Of a stretch of DNA of 64,000 nucleotides, positions 1 through 10,655 are shown piece after piece. The translations under genes were made by a program, and so were the position numbers. The DNA is from Rhizophagus clarus (Eukaryota; Glomeromycota; Glomeromycetes; Glomerales; Glomeraceae): NCBI GenBank assembly GCA_015698045.1, contig BLAL01000285.1:2480001-2544000 (forward strand), read 5' to 3'. A model generated the notes under the pieces. It ran no database searches. It worked only from the letters and a program-made list of their open reading frames with translations, and was not told the origin of the DNA. Position 1 is the stretch's first letter. Each line of letters begins with the position of its first letter.

Positions 1-36
1 CATTTAGAAAACAATTATGAAATTATACACAGACTC

Positions 37-1692
37 TTACCGTCTAGTTGCTTCCTGTAAAGTTTCCATAGTGTTATTTTGATTCTTTTTTCCTCCTGCG
101 CCAAGACCAATTCTTCCTTCATTGGTAACAAATTGGATTGGATTCAACATTCCAGTACCATTTCGTCCCAAACCTTGTCCTTCTTTCCATCCCATCTTCT
201 GCAGAAGCTTATTTCCTTTATTATCAGAACCAATTTTAGTTTGAAAATTTTTTACCTCTATCGTAGAGTTTTGAGATATATCCTCCCAATCCTTTTTTAT
301 TGGAGTATTATCAGGATGAATCTCTCTTCTTAAAGCAGCTCTATCAACATATTTTGTATGTTTTTGATTAGTGTTAGATGGTCCCATATATTTACGTTTC
401 AAACGATTTAGCTCCTCCCGTCGCTGTACTTCTAAAAGTTCTTTTTGTGTTGTATTATTATGCATATTGCCACCAATGTTCATAATTAAATCTCCATCAT
501 TATTTTTCCGTTTGACATTATTCATACTATGAGAAACAATATCGCTCTTATGTGATATGTCAATCATATTTCCTTCAGTTACAGTACAAGCATCGCATGT
601 CCACTGTTTATGTAAATGCACTTGAAATTTGGTACTCCCAACAATAACTTCGTCCATATGGTTCAATTGATGTGGTTTAGAACTCATCTTGCTTTCTGAT
701 AATCGTTGAGAATTAACAAAAGTTCCGTTTTGTGAACCTATATCAATAATAAAGAATGCATCTGGAGTTGATGATTCTTCTTCTTCATTGTTATTATCAA
801 TAATAGAAGTTGAAGAAAAAAATATTTGACAGTGATGTTTCGATGTTGGCATTTCAGCTAATCGAAGTCGCCGATCGTCCCACCTGTCCCTTCCCATGGA
901 AATGCCGTTTGCATCAACCAGGACTAAGTGTCCTGATTTAAGAATTCCGGATTCAATCACTACCAATCTAAGAGTTGCATCACTACCGGGTTCTCCTTGG
1001 TCTAATGCACTCTCATCAGGTGTTGATGTATATATTATAGAGGTTGGATCTACTGGAGTATATGTTTGAGTACCCTCATCATACACAGAATACACTCCAG
1101 AATATACGTCAAACCAAACATTGTTCTCGGGGTTGAAATAATATCTCTCTTCTGTGGTAGCAATATATCCTGCTGGTACAGGATATATACATGTATGTTT
1201 TTCTTTTGCACTTTTGTGATTATCTTGTCCATTGGTGCCATTCTCGTATGGTAAAGAAGCTGTCTCGTATGCTTCAGAATCTGATAACTGCCCTTCCTCG
1301 CGTGCACTATCTATTGAATCCTCAGAGTCCTTATCTGAGTTTGAAGAATCTTCATGTTTATGATCCATTTTAGTTGCGTCGATTTTATCTTTCTTTCTCC
1401 GATCTCTCTCAAATTTATCAAAATACGTCCAATCTTGAATGTGCGTATCCCAAAGAGCATACATTTTTGTTGTTTCACTATAATAATAACCGCTCTCTTC
1501 GTTATACTCCCAGTCTTCAGAAACATTGTCTTCCCGACTTTTTAGTTCTTCATATGCTTGGAGTGCGTCTTCAAAAATAGATCTACTTCCCACAACTTTA
1601 GAATCTTGTTCAGTGGAGTGGGAACAATTCGTATTTGTAGGGTTTGCGCGAGGTCTGGTTAAGATTTTGTAGTCATACGGAACATCTTCCAT
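37..1692 (-). CDS. AGGF1-like protein with OCRE-like, FHA and G-patch domains (partial 3' end)
   Basis: Single long exon of 551 codons starting at the ATG at 1692. Two aromatic-rich OCRE-like segments lie at about residues 61-92 and 182-214 (Y/W-rich, e.g. YYFNPENNVWFDVYSGVY). An FHA domain follows at about 260-360, with the GRD, SKHH and GSQNGT signatures of phosphothreonine-binding loops, and a G-patch at about 487-533 (GWKEGQGLGRNGTGM, then GRIGLGAG). This order matches the AGGF1 family, nuclear proteins linked to RNA processing; the role here is inferred from the family. Acidic and Ser-rich linkers lie between the domains. The in-frame TAA at 37-39 overlaps a good splice donor (CG|GTAAGAG), so the gene may continue into another exon beyond the left edge. 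Divergent from the PDCD5 gene, with about 280 bp between the start codons. Confidence 0.9.
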   Translation of the reverse strand: MEDVPYDYKILTRPRANPTNTNCSHSTEQDSKVVGSRSIFEDALQAYEELKSREDNVSEDWEYNEESGYYYSETTKMYALWDTHIQDWTYFDKFERDRRKKDKIDATKMDHKHEDSSNSDKDSEDSIDSAREEGQLSDSEAYETASLPYENGTNGQDNHKSAKEKHTCIYPVPAGYIATTEERYYFNPENNVWFDVYSGVYSVYDEGTQTYTPVDPTSIIYTSTPDESALDQGEPGSDATLRLVVIESGILKSGHLVLVDANGISMGRDRWDDRRLRLAEMPTSKHHCQIFFSSTSIIDNNNEEEESSTPDAFFIIDIGSQNGTFVNSQRLSESKMSSKPHQLNHMDEVIVGSTKFQVHLHKQWTCDACTVTEGNMIDISHKSDIVSHSMNNVKRKNNDGDLIMNIGGNMHNNTTQKELLEVQRREELNRLKRKYMGPSNTNQKHTKYVDRAALRREIHPDNTPIKKDWEDISQNSTIEVKNFQTKIGSDNKGNKLLQKMGWKEGQGLGRNGTGMLNPIQFVTNEGRIGLGAGGKKNQNNTMETLQEATRR

Positions 1693-1974
1693 AGTCGCCG
1701 ATTCTTGATCGGTTTCTTTGTAGTAGACTTCGTAGTATATAACAGTTATTGTTTATACTTTTAAATTGAATTTAAATTAACAAAACAAATTTCTTATAAA
1801 ATCGGTATGATAATTGAATGATAGCATTATAACTTACCGATTGTATGTTAATAGATACCGATATGTATATGAATTACAATACATATCATATCACTTATAT
1901 GACTGTACATATTTTACATTCACAAAATAATTGATTCTAAATTAGTTTCAATCTCGGAAAAAAAAAAAAAAATC
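1693..1974. promoter_or_regulatory. Shared intergenic promoter region of a divergent gene pair
   Basis: These 282 bp separate the start codons of the AGGF1-like gene (minus) and the PDCD5 homologue (plus). The region must hold both core promoters and 5' UTRs. It contains short AT-rich direct repeats (ACCGAT and CCGATTG at 1837-1862) and a poly-A run directly before the PDCD5 ATG. No specific factor site is recognised. Confidence 0.5.
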
Positions 1975-2762
1975 ATGGAAGATTCCGAACTTCAAGCTAT
2001 TCGACAGGCTAGATTGCGCGAACTTCGAGCTCAACATGCGGAGGTTAGCTTTTGAAGTTTTTATTTGCATTTCTATTAACATTTCTTACGTTTTTCAATT
2101 TTGTTTGTTTTAGGGCGGCGGTACCAAGTCGACGGAAGAAGACAGCGAACAGAAACGGTAAAAGAATCCGCGTTAAGCTGTTTACATGTATATTCTAAAC
2201 AAACTAAGTTTTCCAATTCTTGCTGAGCACTTTAGCTGGACATATTTTACAGTCAAATAGAAGAGACGAGACAATCAATGGTAATTCTTCAACTGTTACT
2301 TTAATATTTCTTTTAATTTTAAAAAATAATTTTTTTGACAAATTTATAGCTATCGCAAATACTAGACAATGAAGCTCGAGAGCGACGTAAGTTTATTAAT
2401 TGCTTGATTTTATAAACTTTATTAATTAAATCAAAATGATTAATTAAATTATTCAAATTGATTGTAAAGTTGCGAGAATCTCTATGGTTAAGGCTGAAAA
2501 AGCGCGTGCAGTTGAAGATCTTTTAATTCGTATGGCTCAAACAGGTCAATTACGTGGAAAAGTAAACGAGTCTCAGTTGATTGAAATCTTGGAACAAATT
2601 AATCAACAACAAAAGCCTGAAACGAAAATTGTGGTATTTATTGATTTTATATTATTATAATTATGTATAAGATTTTTTCTTTAATAACCCTTTAAACCTT
2701 TTCATAAGTACAACCGACGGAAATTTGATGATGACGAGGACGAAGATGATTTCAACTTATAA
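1975..2762 (+). CDS. PDCD5: PDCD5 / TFAR19 family protein
   Basis: Six exons in consistent phase: 1975-2043, 2114-2157, 2253-2280, 2350-2386, 2470-2633 and 2709-2762, giving 131 residues, close to the family length of about 125. The product starts MEDSELQAIRQARLRELRAQ, has the conserved core VKAEKARAVEDLLIRMAQ, and ends NRRKF followed by an acidic Asp/Glu tail. This matches PDCD5, a small three-helix-bundle protein found from archaea to man and linked to nuclear functions, tubulin folding and cell-death regulation; which role applies here cannot be read from sequence. All introns are 63-95 bp with GT-AG borders. Too heavily split to appear as one open frame, but recognition is strong. Confidence 0.93.
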
Positions 2763-3488
2763 TGGAATTTTTTAATAATCTATAAATTTATATTTTCTGA
2801 TAATAATTATAATTAATATACTTTTGATAATATTATTAGCGGATTCAAATTTTTGATAATTTAAATTTGGATATAGTTTTTTGATAGAATTCCTATAATT
2901 TCAAATATCAGAATTTATTTTATACTTGTAAACTTTAAAGAATTAAATAATTCAGGAAAGCAAATTATTCTAGCAAATTTTATTTTGTTAAATTTATAGA
3001 GAATAAATGGCATATTATTTTGTATTATAAGTTGGCTATTTGTTTTGCCTTTTATTTCTTTTTGGTGTCCGAGTTGGAGGGGTAGTTAGCACTTTTAACT
3101 GGTTGGGAGATCGCCAGCATGTTCGTTTGGATATTTCCGTAATTCCCTGTAAATTCCAAGTACATTCTTGAAATATTTCCAGTAAAATTTCAATACATAT
3201 TTCTAAATTACACATGATATTTCTGAAATAAATAATCAGCCGATACGATAACCGGTTCTACGGTAAGTTCTACAAGCAGTACTATGGCGTAGAAGATTTG
3301 ATATTGCAAGCGTTTACTTTGTAACGTCTGTTGTTGTGTCGCCGGAATTAAATTATCATCGTAATCTATGGTGGAGAAATGGTGAATTTAGCTCGAAACC
3401 AAGCGGGAAGGAGTAACGTAAGTCCTTCTCCTCCCCACTTAACATTTTTGAGCTAGTAAATTAACATTTTAATTCTTGCATATTTAAG
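2763..3488. other. Intergenic region, no gene recognised
   Basis: Holds the PDCD5 3' flank and the upstream region of the next gene. From about 3050 the base composition becomes visibly less AT-rich than the neighbours. A short open segment from ATG 3379 to a donor at 3418 (reading MVNLARNQAGRSN) could be an upstream exon, but its phase does not fit the next exon, so it is not included. Confidence 0.5.
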
Positions 3489-3525
3489 GCTTCCGTACGT
3501 ACTTGTTGAAATATTTCTTCAAAAT

Positions 3526-4366
3526 ATGAGCTACGCACCGATAAATTTAATGTTTACGATATGTGGGAGTGGAGTGAAAGACAATAAAGTGGTGGTTTAC
3601 GAGTTCTCTTCCAAACCACATGGAACTAATATTGGTGCGATTACTAAGTAATCAGTGAAGGTTGGAAACTTGCAAATCGCACTGATTAACTTAGGAGCTA
3701 CGCGTAATCATCAATTATTAATTTATCAACAGTCCTATTGTACGGCATAAGCTAATCTACTTTCTTAAGGAACTCGCGCTGATAATTCCTGACATATCAT
3801 TTCGCCCAATGAAAGAGCGAGTTTCACCGACTGGCAGCGATGGAGAGGTACCTTTGTTTTTCCATCGACTCTGAGCCTTTTAGTAACAAAGTTTGATATT
3901 TTCATGATTTCAGAGTGAACCCTGGCTGAATATTGTAGTAGAAGCCACAGATCACGTCCTAGAGAAAGCAAAGGAATATTTATTACCAGATATGAATCGC
4001 GCACATGACGGAATTGTAATTAAGATTGACAAGGTTCCTGATAGCGAAACACCTTCATGCATGCAAGTAAATTGTATTAACTAACCGATTGTAATCGGTG
4101 TTTCATTACTTTGTATATCATCATAAAGAATTTAACCTATATAGGCGTGGCACTTTTGTATAACTGGCAGAAGAACAAGGGGAGAACCATTCGAAGCTCA
4201 GACTTATGTAATGCCAGTAGGAGTGTTTATCTATCATCTTTAAATGTGAATGATTTATTATTAGTTTGAATTCGGCACTGTGACGGAGCCAACCCACCCC
4301 AACGAGCTGAATTTTACCGCGCACGTGCCTTATTTAAATTGTCTATTTCCATCAAGTGTACTCTGA
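3526..4366 (+). CDS. Unrecognised multi-exon protein, about 184 residues
   Basis: Function not recognised. Five exons join in consistent phase with GT-AG borders: 3526-3647 (the exon may begin at 3489), 3733-3847, 3914-4066, 4145-4207 and 4265-4366, where TGA ends it. The predicted protein starts MSYAPINLMFTICGSG, contains a Trp-bearing stretch (SEPWLNIVVEATDHVLEKAK) and ends in YLNCLFPSSVL. No signal peptide or membrane segment is evident. Five successive phase-compatible splices without a stop, plus a higher GC content than the surroundings, argue for a real gene. The start is uncertain: the first exon is open upstream to the acceptor at 3487-3488, and an extra 5' exon is likely. Confidence 0.55.
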
Positions 4367-4590
4367 TGTTCAAATTCCACAAAATCTTCCCAATCTCATT
4401 GTCCTAGATTTCTACTATGTTCAAGAAGAACTTTTCCGACGTCACTTATTTAATTATGTTCAGTTTAACTTTATTCAACTTTTTAAAACCCATATTACTT
4501 TTAGTCTTAACCACTGTTTTTTTCACTATATAATTAAATATTAAACAAAAAGTCTTTGATGAACTCTATATATATACCATCAAATTATCA

Positions 4591-4962
4591 ATGATTTTTA
4601 AATATAATAATAAGCTTATCATAAAAGTTAACATAAGTATTTCCAATTTTAGTTCCTTATTCACTGCAGAAGTCAGTAGAATTTATGCTGAGATTAATGG
4701 TAAACTTATAGCAAAAGCCAAAAAAATTAAAACATGTGATGATGATTTCACTAAAGAAACACAGAAAATCTTTTCAATAATCAATACTACTAGGGAAACG
4801 GTATTGGAAACGGTAACCGTTTACGAAGTCCGGAGCTTATCACGTTATAATCAGGTGATTACAAGACACTACATAATGAAGATAGGAGGTAAAAAAATTG
4901 ATATATGTTACAGGCGCAAAGGCGCGAATAAAATCCACCCAACATTGGGAAATTTTTTTTAA
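4591..4962 (+). CDS. Hypothetical basic protein, 123 residues
   Basis: Open frame without introns. The protein is rich in Lys, Ile, Thr and Tyr, with a basic C-terminal part (MKIGGKKIDICYRRKG). No domain, signal peptide or membrane segment is recognised. It lies just downstream of the unrecognised multi-exon gene, and could be a further exon of it, a separate small gene or a fragment of a repeat-borne gene. The upstream flank is very AT-rich (TATATA runs near 4570), which would fit either a promoter or an intron. Mixed hydrophobic and charged residues look more like coding sequence than the low-complexity frames elsewhere in the window, but support is weak. Confidence 0.3.
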   Translation: MIFKYNNKLIIKVNISISNFSSLFTAEVSRIYAEINGKLIAKAKKIKTCDDDFTKETQKIFSIINTTRETVLETVTVYEVRSLSRYNQVITRHYIMKIGGKKIDICYRRKGANKIHPTLGNFF

Positions 4963-5911
4963 TTTGTATAATAGTTGATATTGTACTTAGAAATAATAAA
5001 TTGATTTGTTTAACATTAGATTTTAATTAATCAAACACGTACAATGTAATTTTTTGAATAAATAATTGCACTAGCTAATAAAAAAATCATATGTATAGAA
5101 ATAATTAATAAAGAACATTTTCATTTGAGAGAAAAGCCACAAATAAATTGTAATCAATACAATAGCTGTATTACTATAAAATAAATTAATATAAAAATGA
5201 ACAATTTTACTAACACAGAAAATAAATTAAACAAAAAATTTTTCAAGGATAACAGAGCCTCTTCTATCAATAAAAGATACTAATTTAATGAATAAATCCA
5301 CTAATGCTGAGATCATACAAAAGCAAAATAAGAAAAATCAAGAGACAGAAGAATAATAAACAGAATGACTCTTACAAAAACATGAATTAAAACAGCAAAA
5401 AAGATTAAAGGAATCAGAAGAAAAATAAGAGGAGCACCTTTAAAGAAAACATGAAAAAAAAAAAAAAAGCTGTAAAAACTAACAGCAAATATGAAAATCA
5501 GAAAATTCAGAAAAATAAATATAAGCAAGCTACACAAAAATAAACATGGCTAGAAATAAATGGAAATAAAATAAAAAGATAAAATGTTAATGAACAAACA
5601 TGTTAAAAACAAAAGTAGCAGATAGAAACAGAAAAAATTTAGAATAATATCAGATAACAATTAGCCATATTAATCAGTAAAGAAGATATTCGTTTATTAT
5701 AGGGATTTTGCAAAAAAATAGATAATATAAGTTACAAACTCTGTGATAAATATCACAAGAGAATACCATCAATAGTAAAGAGCAAGAATGCATGTAAAAT
5801 TGTCACAATAATTGTAAAGAATCTAAAAAGTTATTTGCAATAAATAATATGGATCCAGAAGATGTATCTGATAAATTAAAAGAACTTAATGAGATAGAAA
5901 AGATGCTTATA

Positions 5912-6331
5912 GAACTCCAAATTTCCAGTTCAGTTCTGTTTTTAGTTCTAATTTGGCTTTCTGATATAAAATTTTACTGAAAGTATTTTTTGGCCTAAAA
6001 TTTTTACTGAAAAACATTTTCAGATCATACTTTTAACCGAAAATATTTTCAGTTAAAAAACACTACTGAAAAATGTTTTCAGTTTGAAAAATTAGTTCTG
6101 GTTCTATTTTCAGATTAAAAAATGAAACCAAAACTGTTTTTTTGAAAAACACTTCAAACTGAAAATATTTTCAGATAAAGCTTTTTAACTAAAAAAATAT
6201 TTTTCAGTTAAAAGATGATTTTGAAAATATTTTTCAATAAAAATCTTATTCCAAAAAGTGTCTAGTAAGAAACCAAGTTCAGAACTGAAAATAAAACTGA
6301 AAATAATACTGAACTGAAAATTCAGAGCTTT
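5912..6331. mobile_element. MULE-like palindromic MITE inside the Helitron relic
   Basis: About 420 bp flanked by direct repeats AGATGCTTATA (5901-5911 and 6332-6342), an 11 bp target duplication. The ends are imperfect inverted repeats (AACTCCAAATTTCCAGTTCAG against the complement of CTGAACTGAAAATTCAGAG). The interior is filled with variants of the self-complementary 16-mer CTGAAAATATTTTCAG, so the whole element can fold back on itself. There is no coding capacity. The duplication length and fold-back structure fit a non-autonomous Mutator-like element, but that class call is inference. Confidence 0.65.
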
Positions 6332-6537
6332 AGATGCTTATATCCCAAATATTCACAGTAATAACAGTATATCGATTGCTAAAAAATAACAATCTATACT
6401 ATAATAATATAGTAATAGATAATGAAGTTATAGAGTCTTTATTTAAAAATAGATCAATCTTTAATGTACTTCTACAGTTTAGGAAGACCAATGCAAAGAT
6501 GATAATACAAATGACAATAAAAATAGTGAAGAAAAAA

Positions 6538-6763
6538 TATCAAAGTCATTTGTACCATTACTTTCACCCATATAATAAAAAAAAAAGTCATCAACTAATA
6601 AGACTCTTGAATAAATGCAAATTAACAATTATTATTATAATACAATGAAAAAGAAGTATTAAGGTCATTTGTATCATTACTTCCATTTATATAATAAAAA
6701 GAAGAAACTATTAATGAGATTTTTGAATGAATGTAAATTAATAATTAAATATTATTATAGCTA
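6538..6763. repeat. Tandem duplication, unit about 110-120 bp
   Basis: Two diverged copies lie head to tail, one starting near 6538 (TATCAAAGTCATTTGTACCA) and one near 6658 (TATTAAGGTCATTTGTATCA). Each runs through a Tyr/His-coding stretch, an ATATAATAAAAA run and a TGAATAAATGCAAATTAA-like tail. It lies in the 3' part of the Helitron relic and looks like a local duplication within it. Confidence 0.6.
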
Positions 6764-7707
6764 GAGATTAAAGGAGTTATAATAAACAAATTTTATATAC
6801 TTAGATATCATCAGATTTGGTCTGCAGAACTATGCAAATCTGCAAAATTAGTAAATTAGTATTTTTTTTTTTATCATTTTTTTGTACAGTTCTGCAAAGT
6901 TTTTGATTTTGCAGGTTTTTTTTAAAAGAACAATAAAATTCTGCAATTTTGCAGAAAGTCACATATCTTACTAAAAAGATCTATAATAATCTGTAAAATT
7001 GCAGAATTTCATTTTTTTTTTAAAGATTTTTAGAATTGCAGATTAATAATTATTTTATTATTATTAATTTTATTTTTTTAAAATTCCTAATTTAATTCTT
7101 TTAAAGTTTTTTACAATTTTATTTTCTAAACTTTCTGATTGTTTTCTTTAAAGTTTCAATTTTATTTTTTTAAACTTTCTGATTATTTTTTTTAAAATTT
7201 TTTATTTTGAAAATATTTAAAACATATCAAAATCATGTGTTTTTAAGTTCTATTTAAAGGTATAATCTATAAAAATTATTTTTTTTATTTTTTATTTAAC
7301 ATTCATTTAATATTCAATGGCTCCAGAATACTGAAAATATGGTTTTAGATTGTAATTTTTTTAAAAAAACTATTTCTCTAATGAACATTAGTTAATATTT
7401 ATTTATAACTTGTAGGTTTAGAATACTGCCAAAAGTACCTATTTTGGATCATTTAAAGGTAACCTTTAAAATATATTTTTTTTTATTAATTAATAAATAT
7501 TAATTAATATTAGAAAATACTTTAATTTCAAAGGTCATTTAACTAATATAACCAAAAATTTTTTTTAATATTATTATTTAATAAGCTAACTAACAGGATC
7601 CCAAACAATATATAAATATGTTAGATTTGAGTTTACTTAATGATCATATAAAAAAAAAACCCTATATAAGACTTTTATTTGCTTATTTTAATATAAAATT
7701 TTTAGTT
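6764..7707. other. AT-rich non-coding stretch with a TCTGCA/TGCAGA cluster
   Basis: No gene. At about 6820-7045 the words TCTGCAAAA and TTTTGCAGA recur on both strands (for example CTGCAATTTTGCAG at 6932-6953), giving many short inverted repeats, a pattern typical of a decayed fold-back element. The rest is A/T homopolymer-rich sequence with no other structure seen. Confidence 0.4.
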
Positions 7708-9017
7708 GGTTAGATATTTAAATGCGTAGTTAAACTTATTTTTATTTCAGCTCAGTAATTATATTTGCGTAGCAGAACCTCTTATTCGTATAACAAAGAT
7801 TTTCATATATATATATATATATATATAGAAAATTTTAATTTCACACGTATATTAAAAAAATTTTTTTATAAAAGATTTTTTTAAACTGATACTTCTTTTC
7901 TATTATTTTACACATTTTAATTTTATAAACACAATATTGTATTTAATATTTATAAAAAAAATCATGTTTTTATAATAATATTCTCATATTCTTATTTTTG
8001 GTTTGCTAATTTTACTCATATATAAAATGAATTTTGGACAAAAGAAATTACCTTTTATGTTTAAGTAAATTGTTTAGCAGTTGTAAAAAGTATTTGTATT
8101 TCAATTTTTATAATTCTAAGTATAATATTTGTGAAGATAATTATATTTTTTAAACAATACTAACTCCAAAAAATTTTTTTTTTCTCTTTTAACTTCAGGA
8201 TGTAATAACATCACTTTGGTCAAATGAAATTACTTTTTATGTTTAAAAATTGTTCAGTGATGTCGAATCTACTTGTGTATAAATTTTTATAATGATTGGA
8301 CTAATATTTGTAAAGTATTGGCTATTTTTGTATTATTAATTTTTTTGCGAAACCTATTTTGCAACTTCAGAGCGTGATTTCACTACTTTGGTCAAATGAA
8401 ATTGCCTTTTTCCGCTTAAGTAAAGTTGTTCAGCAAGGTCAAATCTACTTACAATAAAATTTTTGAATGATTGGATTAATATTCGTAAAATGCAACCAAC
8501 TTTTGTACTTTCAATTATTTATTATTTAAGTGATTTTAATTTTAAAGTGTAATTTTTTTTATTTTAAATCAACTTGTTAACTTTAAGAAGTTGTTCAGAA
8601 GGGTTGGTAATAATTTATATTTTAATTTTTATAAATCTAAATATAATAATATTTATAAAAAATTCCAAATTTTAAAACTATTTTTAAAATAACAATAGTA
8701 TATTAATATTATATTAATATTAATTAAAATTAAAAATTCTGAAGTTGGTATATCATTTTATATTATTAATTTATTAATATTTAGTAAATTAATTTCACAA
8801 TTTTTTTTTGCAATGATATAAAAAATTAATTTACTATTACTATATATATATTTATTATAATTAAATTATTTTTTTATACTTAAATAAAGTTATATATGTC
8901 AGAAAAAAAATTGCTTAGCAGAATAAAAAATTCAGAGGTTATAATAAGAGTTTGCTTAGCAGAACTTAAAATAATTTGCTTATTGATCATAGTAAATTTT
9001 GAAATTTTCATCTAACC
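7708..9017. mobile_element. AT-rich inverted-repeat element, copy A, with internal tandem repeats
   Basis: About 1.3 kb, bounded by GGTTAGAT at 7708 and its complement ATCTAACC at 9010-9017. It is homologous over nearly its full length to 52328-54171. The inner part carries four imperfect head-to-tail units of about 170-185 bp, recognised by AAATTACTTTTTATGTTTAAG-like words at about 8045, 8228, 8399 and 8568, each followed by AAGTTGTTCAGCAAGGTC-like and TTTTTATAATGATTGGACTA-like words. TTGCTTAGCAGAA recurs near the right end. No open frame. Probably a non-autonomous transposon; its superfamily is not recognised and no clear target duplication was found. Confidence 0.6.
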
Positions 9018-10344
9018 TATATATATATTGTTCGAGGTCCTTAGCTAACACTTATTTTTCTTTTTTTTATAGATTCAAAATACTAAAGGTATGTGTTTTA
9101 GACTCAATTTTGAAGTTAACTTTCAAAAAAATATTTTAATGAATTGTTTTAAGGCATTTTAATATATTAATATATTAAAATGTTTTATAATAATCCACTT
9201 GTACTAGATTAATATTTTTTAAGATAATATAATCTAATGACTAATATGTTCTAGGATGATATAATCTAATAACTAATATGTTTTAAAGATGGATCTGCTT
9301 TCCTTCTCTGTATCTTATATATTGGTTAGTAAATATGGATGAAGTGTACACTTATTTAGTTGTTTTTTTAGATGTTGAAATAATGTAAAAAAAAAGATGA
9401 CTGGTAGCATAGTAAATTTGTGATTAATTTTAGCTGATACTATATCATAATTTTGGCTGATCTTTTGGATATATGATTTTGAATTCTAACTTGATACCAT
9501 AATAGTGATCTGATAGCTACTATAAAACTGACATAGAGCTATTATAGAACTAGTAATTCACCAACTTAAATACTTACTTCTTTTGCTCTAAAATCTGGCC
9601 AAAATTATGAAGTGAATTTTGATTGCAACTTACTACACCATACTCACATAATACTGTTCTAATACTGAACATTCTCTGTCATATAATATAGCAAATTCAT
9701 TCTTTAATTTTTCAGTTCAGAGGTATGATATGCATTTCTATGACCAGCTATCAAGATATAGTTTTTATGTTACATCTAGTTACATACTAATGATAAAGTA
9801 TTCATCTTCCATTATTTTATATAAAGATTCTGAAAAAGAATATTCTGAATTATAGTTATTTCCAAAATTTAATTAGCAAATCCAAAATCTAAAATTACTA
9901 AATTACATAAATATATAATTAATTATATAAATCTGTAATTATACATTCTAAAATTCTAAAATTTGTATAATAGTATAGAAGTATGAAATATTTCTATATC
10001 TAGTGATCTGATATTAACAATTTACTTTTATTTGATTTGTCTCTAATGATATATATTGCAGTTCTTTAGCATTAATATTGACAAAGTTATTTTATTGTAA
10101 ATATTTAGTGATTATTGGTATCAAAATATGATTTAGTAATTGGATTTTTATGTTCTTATATCATTAGATTTGTTTCAATAAGACAAATCGTGATAATAAG
10201 ATCATTAAAATCAGATAATTAGTTGCAAAGTTATGGTTTACTAAATTTTTAAATATAATTCAGCCAAAATTTAGATTAATTCTGGCCAAATATTTTTGTA
10301 ATATGAACAAAATCTGAAATTAAATATGAAATTCAGATCTTTCT
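9018..10344. other. AT-rich non-coding stretch
   Basis: No gene or structured repeat recognised, apart from a short direct repeat near 9225-9290 (AATATAATCTAATGACTAATATGTT, present about twice). It ends at the TA target duplication of the Tc1/mariner element. Confidence 0.5.
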
Positions 10345-10655
10345 TATCGCCGTTTTCGAATTAGTGTGATCGGCACTAAATTTGCTAATTAAATAAAAAA
10401 TTGACTTCGGGACTACAAAAAAAAACTAACATGTGCACATATATAATAATAAATATTATTTGATTAACATCATGCTAAGCCACTGTTGTATCACCTTTTT
10501 CATAATTTAGTTATCATAGTCGCGTTTTTTCGTTAGTAGCTTATAGACTGGTAAGTAAACGATTCCTAACTAATTCCAAAGATTCCATAAATTCCGAATA
10601 ATTACAAATGTAGTCTGTAATAAACAGTCTTTTATTTTTATAGGTAAACTCAAGT

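Larger units (their letters stand above)
5290..6770 (+). pseudogene. Helitron-type helicase-like relic (DUF6570-like region)
   Basis: Decayed rolling-circle transposon coding region. The stretch around 5850-5911 reads MDPEDVSDKLKELNEIEKML, and after the inserted element the frame resumes at 6343 with SQIFTVITVYRLLK. This is the signature of the cysteine-rich DUF6570 segment that precedes the Helitron-like N domain in eukaryotic Helitron proteins. Later pieces (SLFKNRSIFNVLL near 6432-6475, and SEEKISKSFVPLL near 6524-6565) keep the order expected for that family. The 5290-5640 part is Lys/Gln/Glu-rich, like the N-terminal region of such proteins. Many stops and frame changes are present, no helicase motifs survive, and no Helitron terminal hairpin was found. 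The relic is split by a MITE-like element at 5912-6331. Confidence 0.6.

Noticed and set aside
1050-1580. Several open frames overlapping the AGGF1-like gene on both strands
   Set aside because: Shadows of the real frame, without domain similarity.
3379-3417. First coding exon (MVNLARNQAGRSN) of the gene at 3526-4366
   Set aside because: Its donor phase leads to a stop with the next acceptor, so it was left out pending transcript data.
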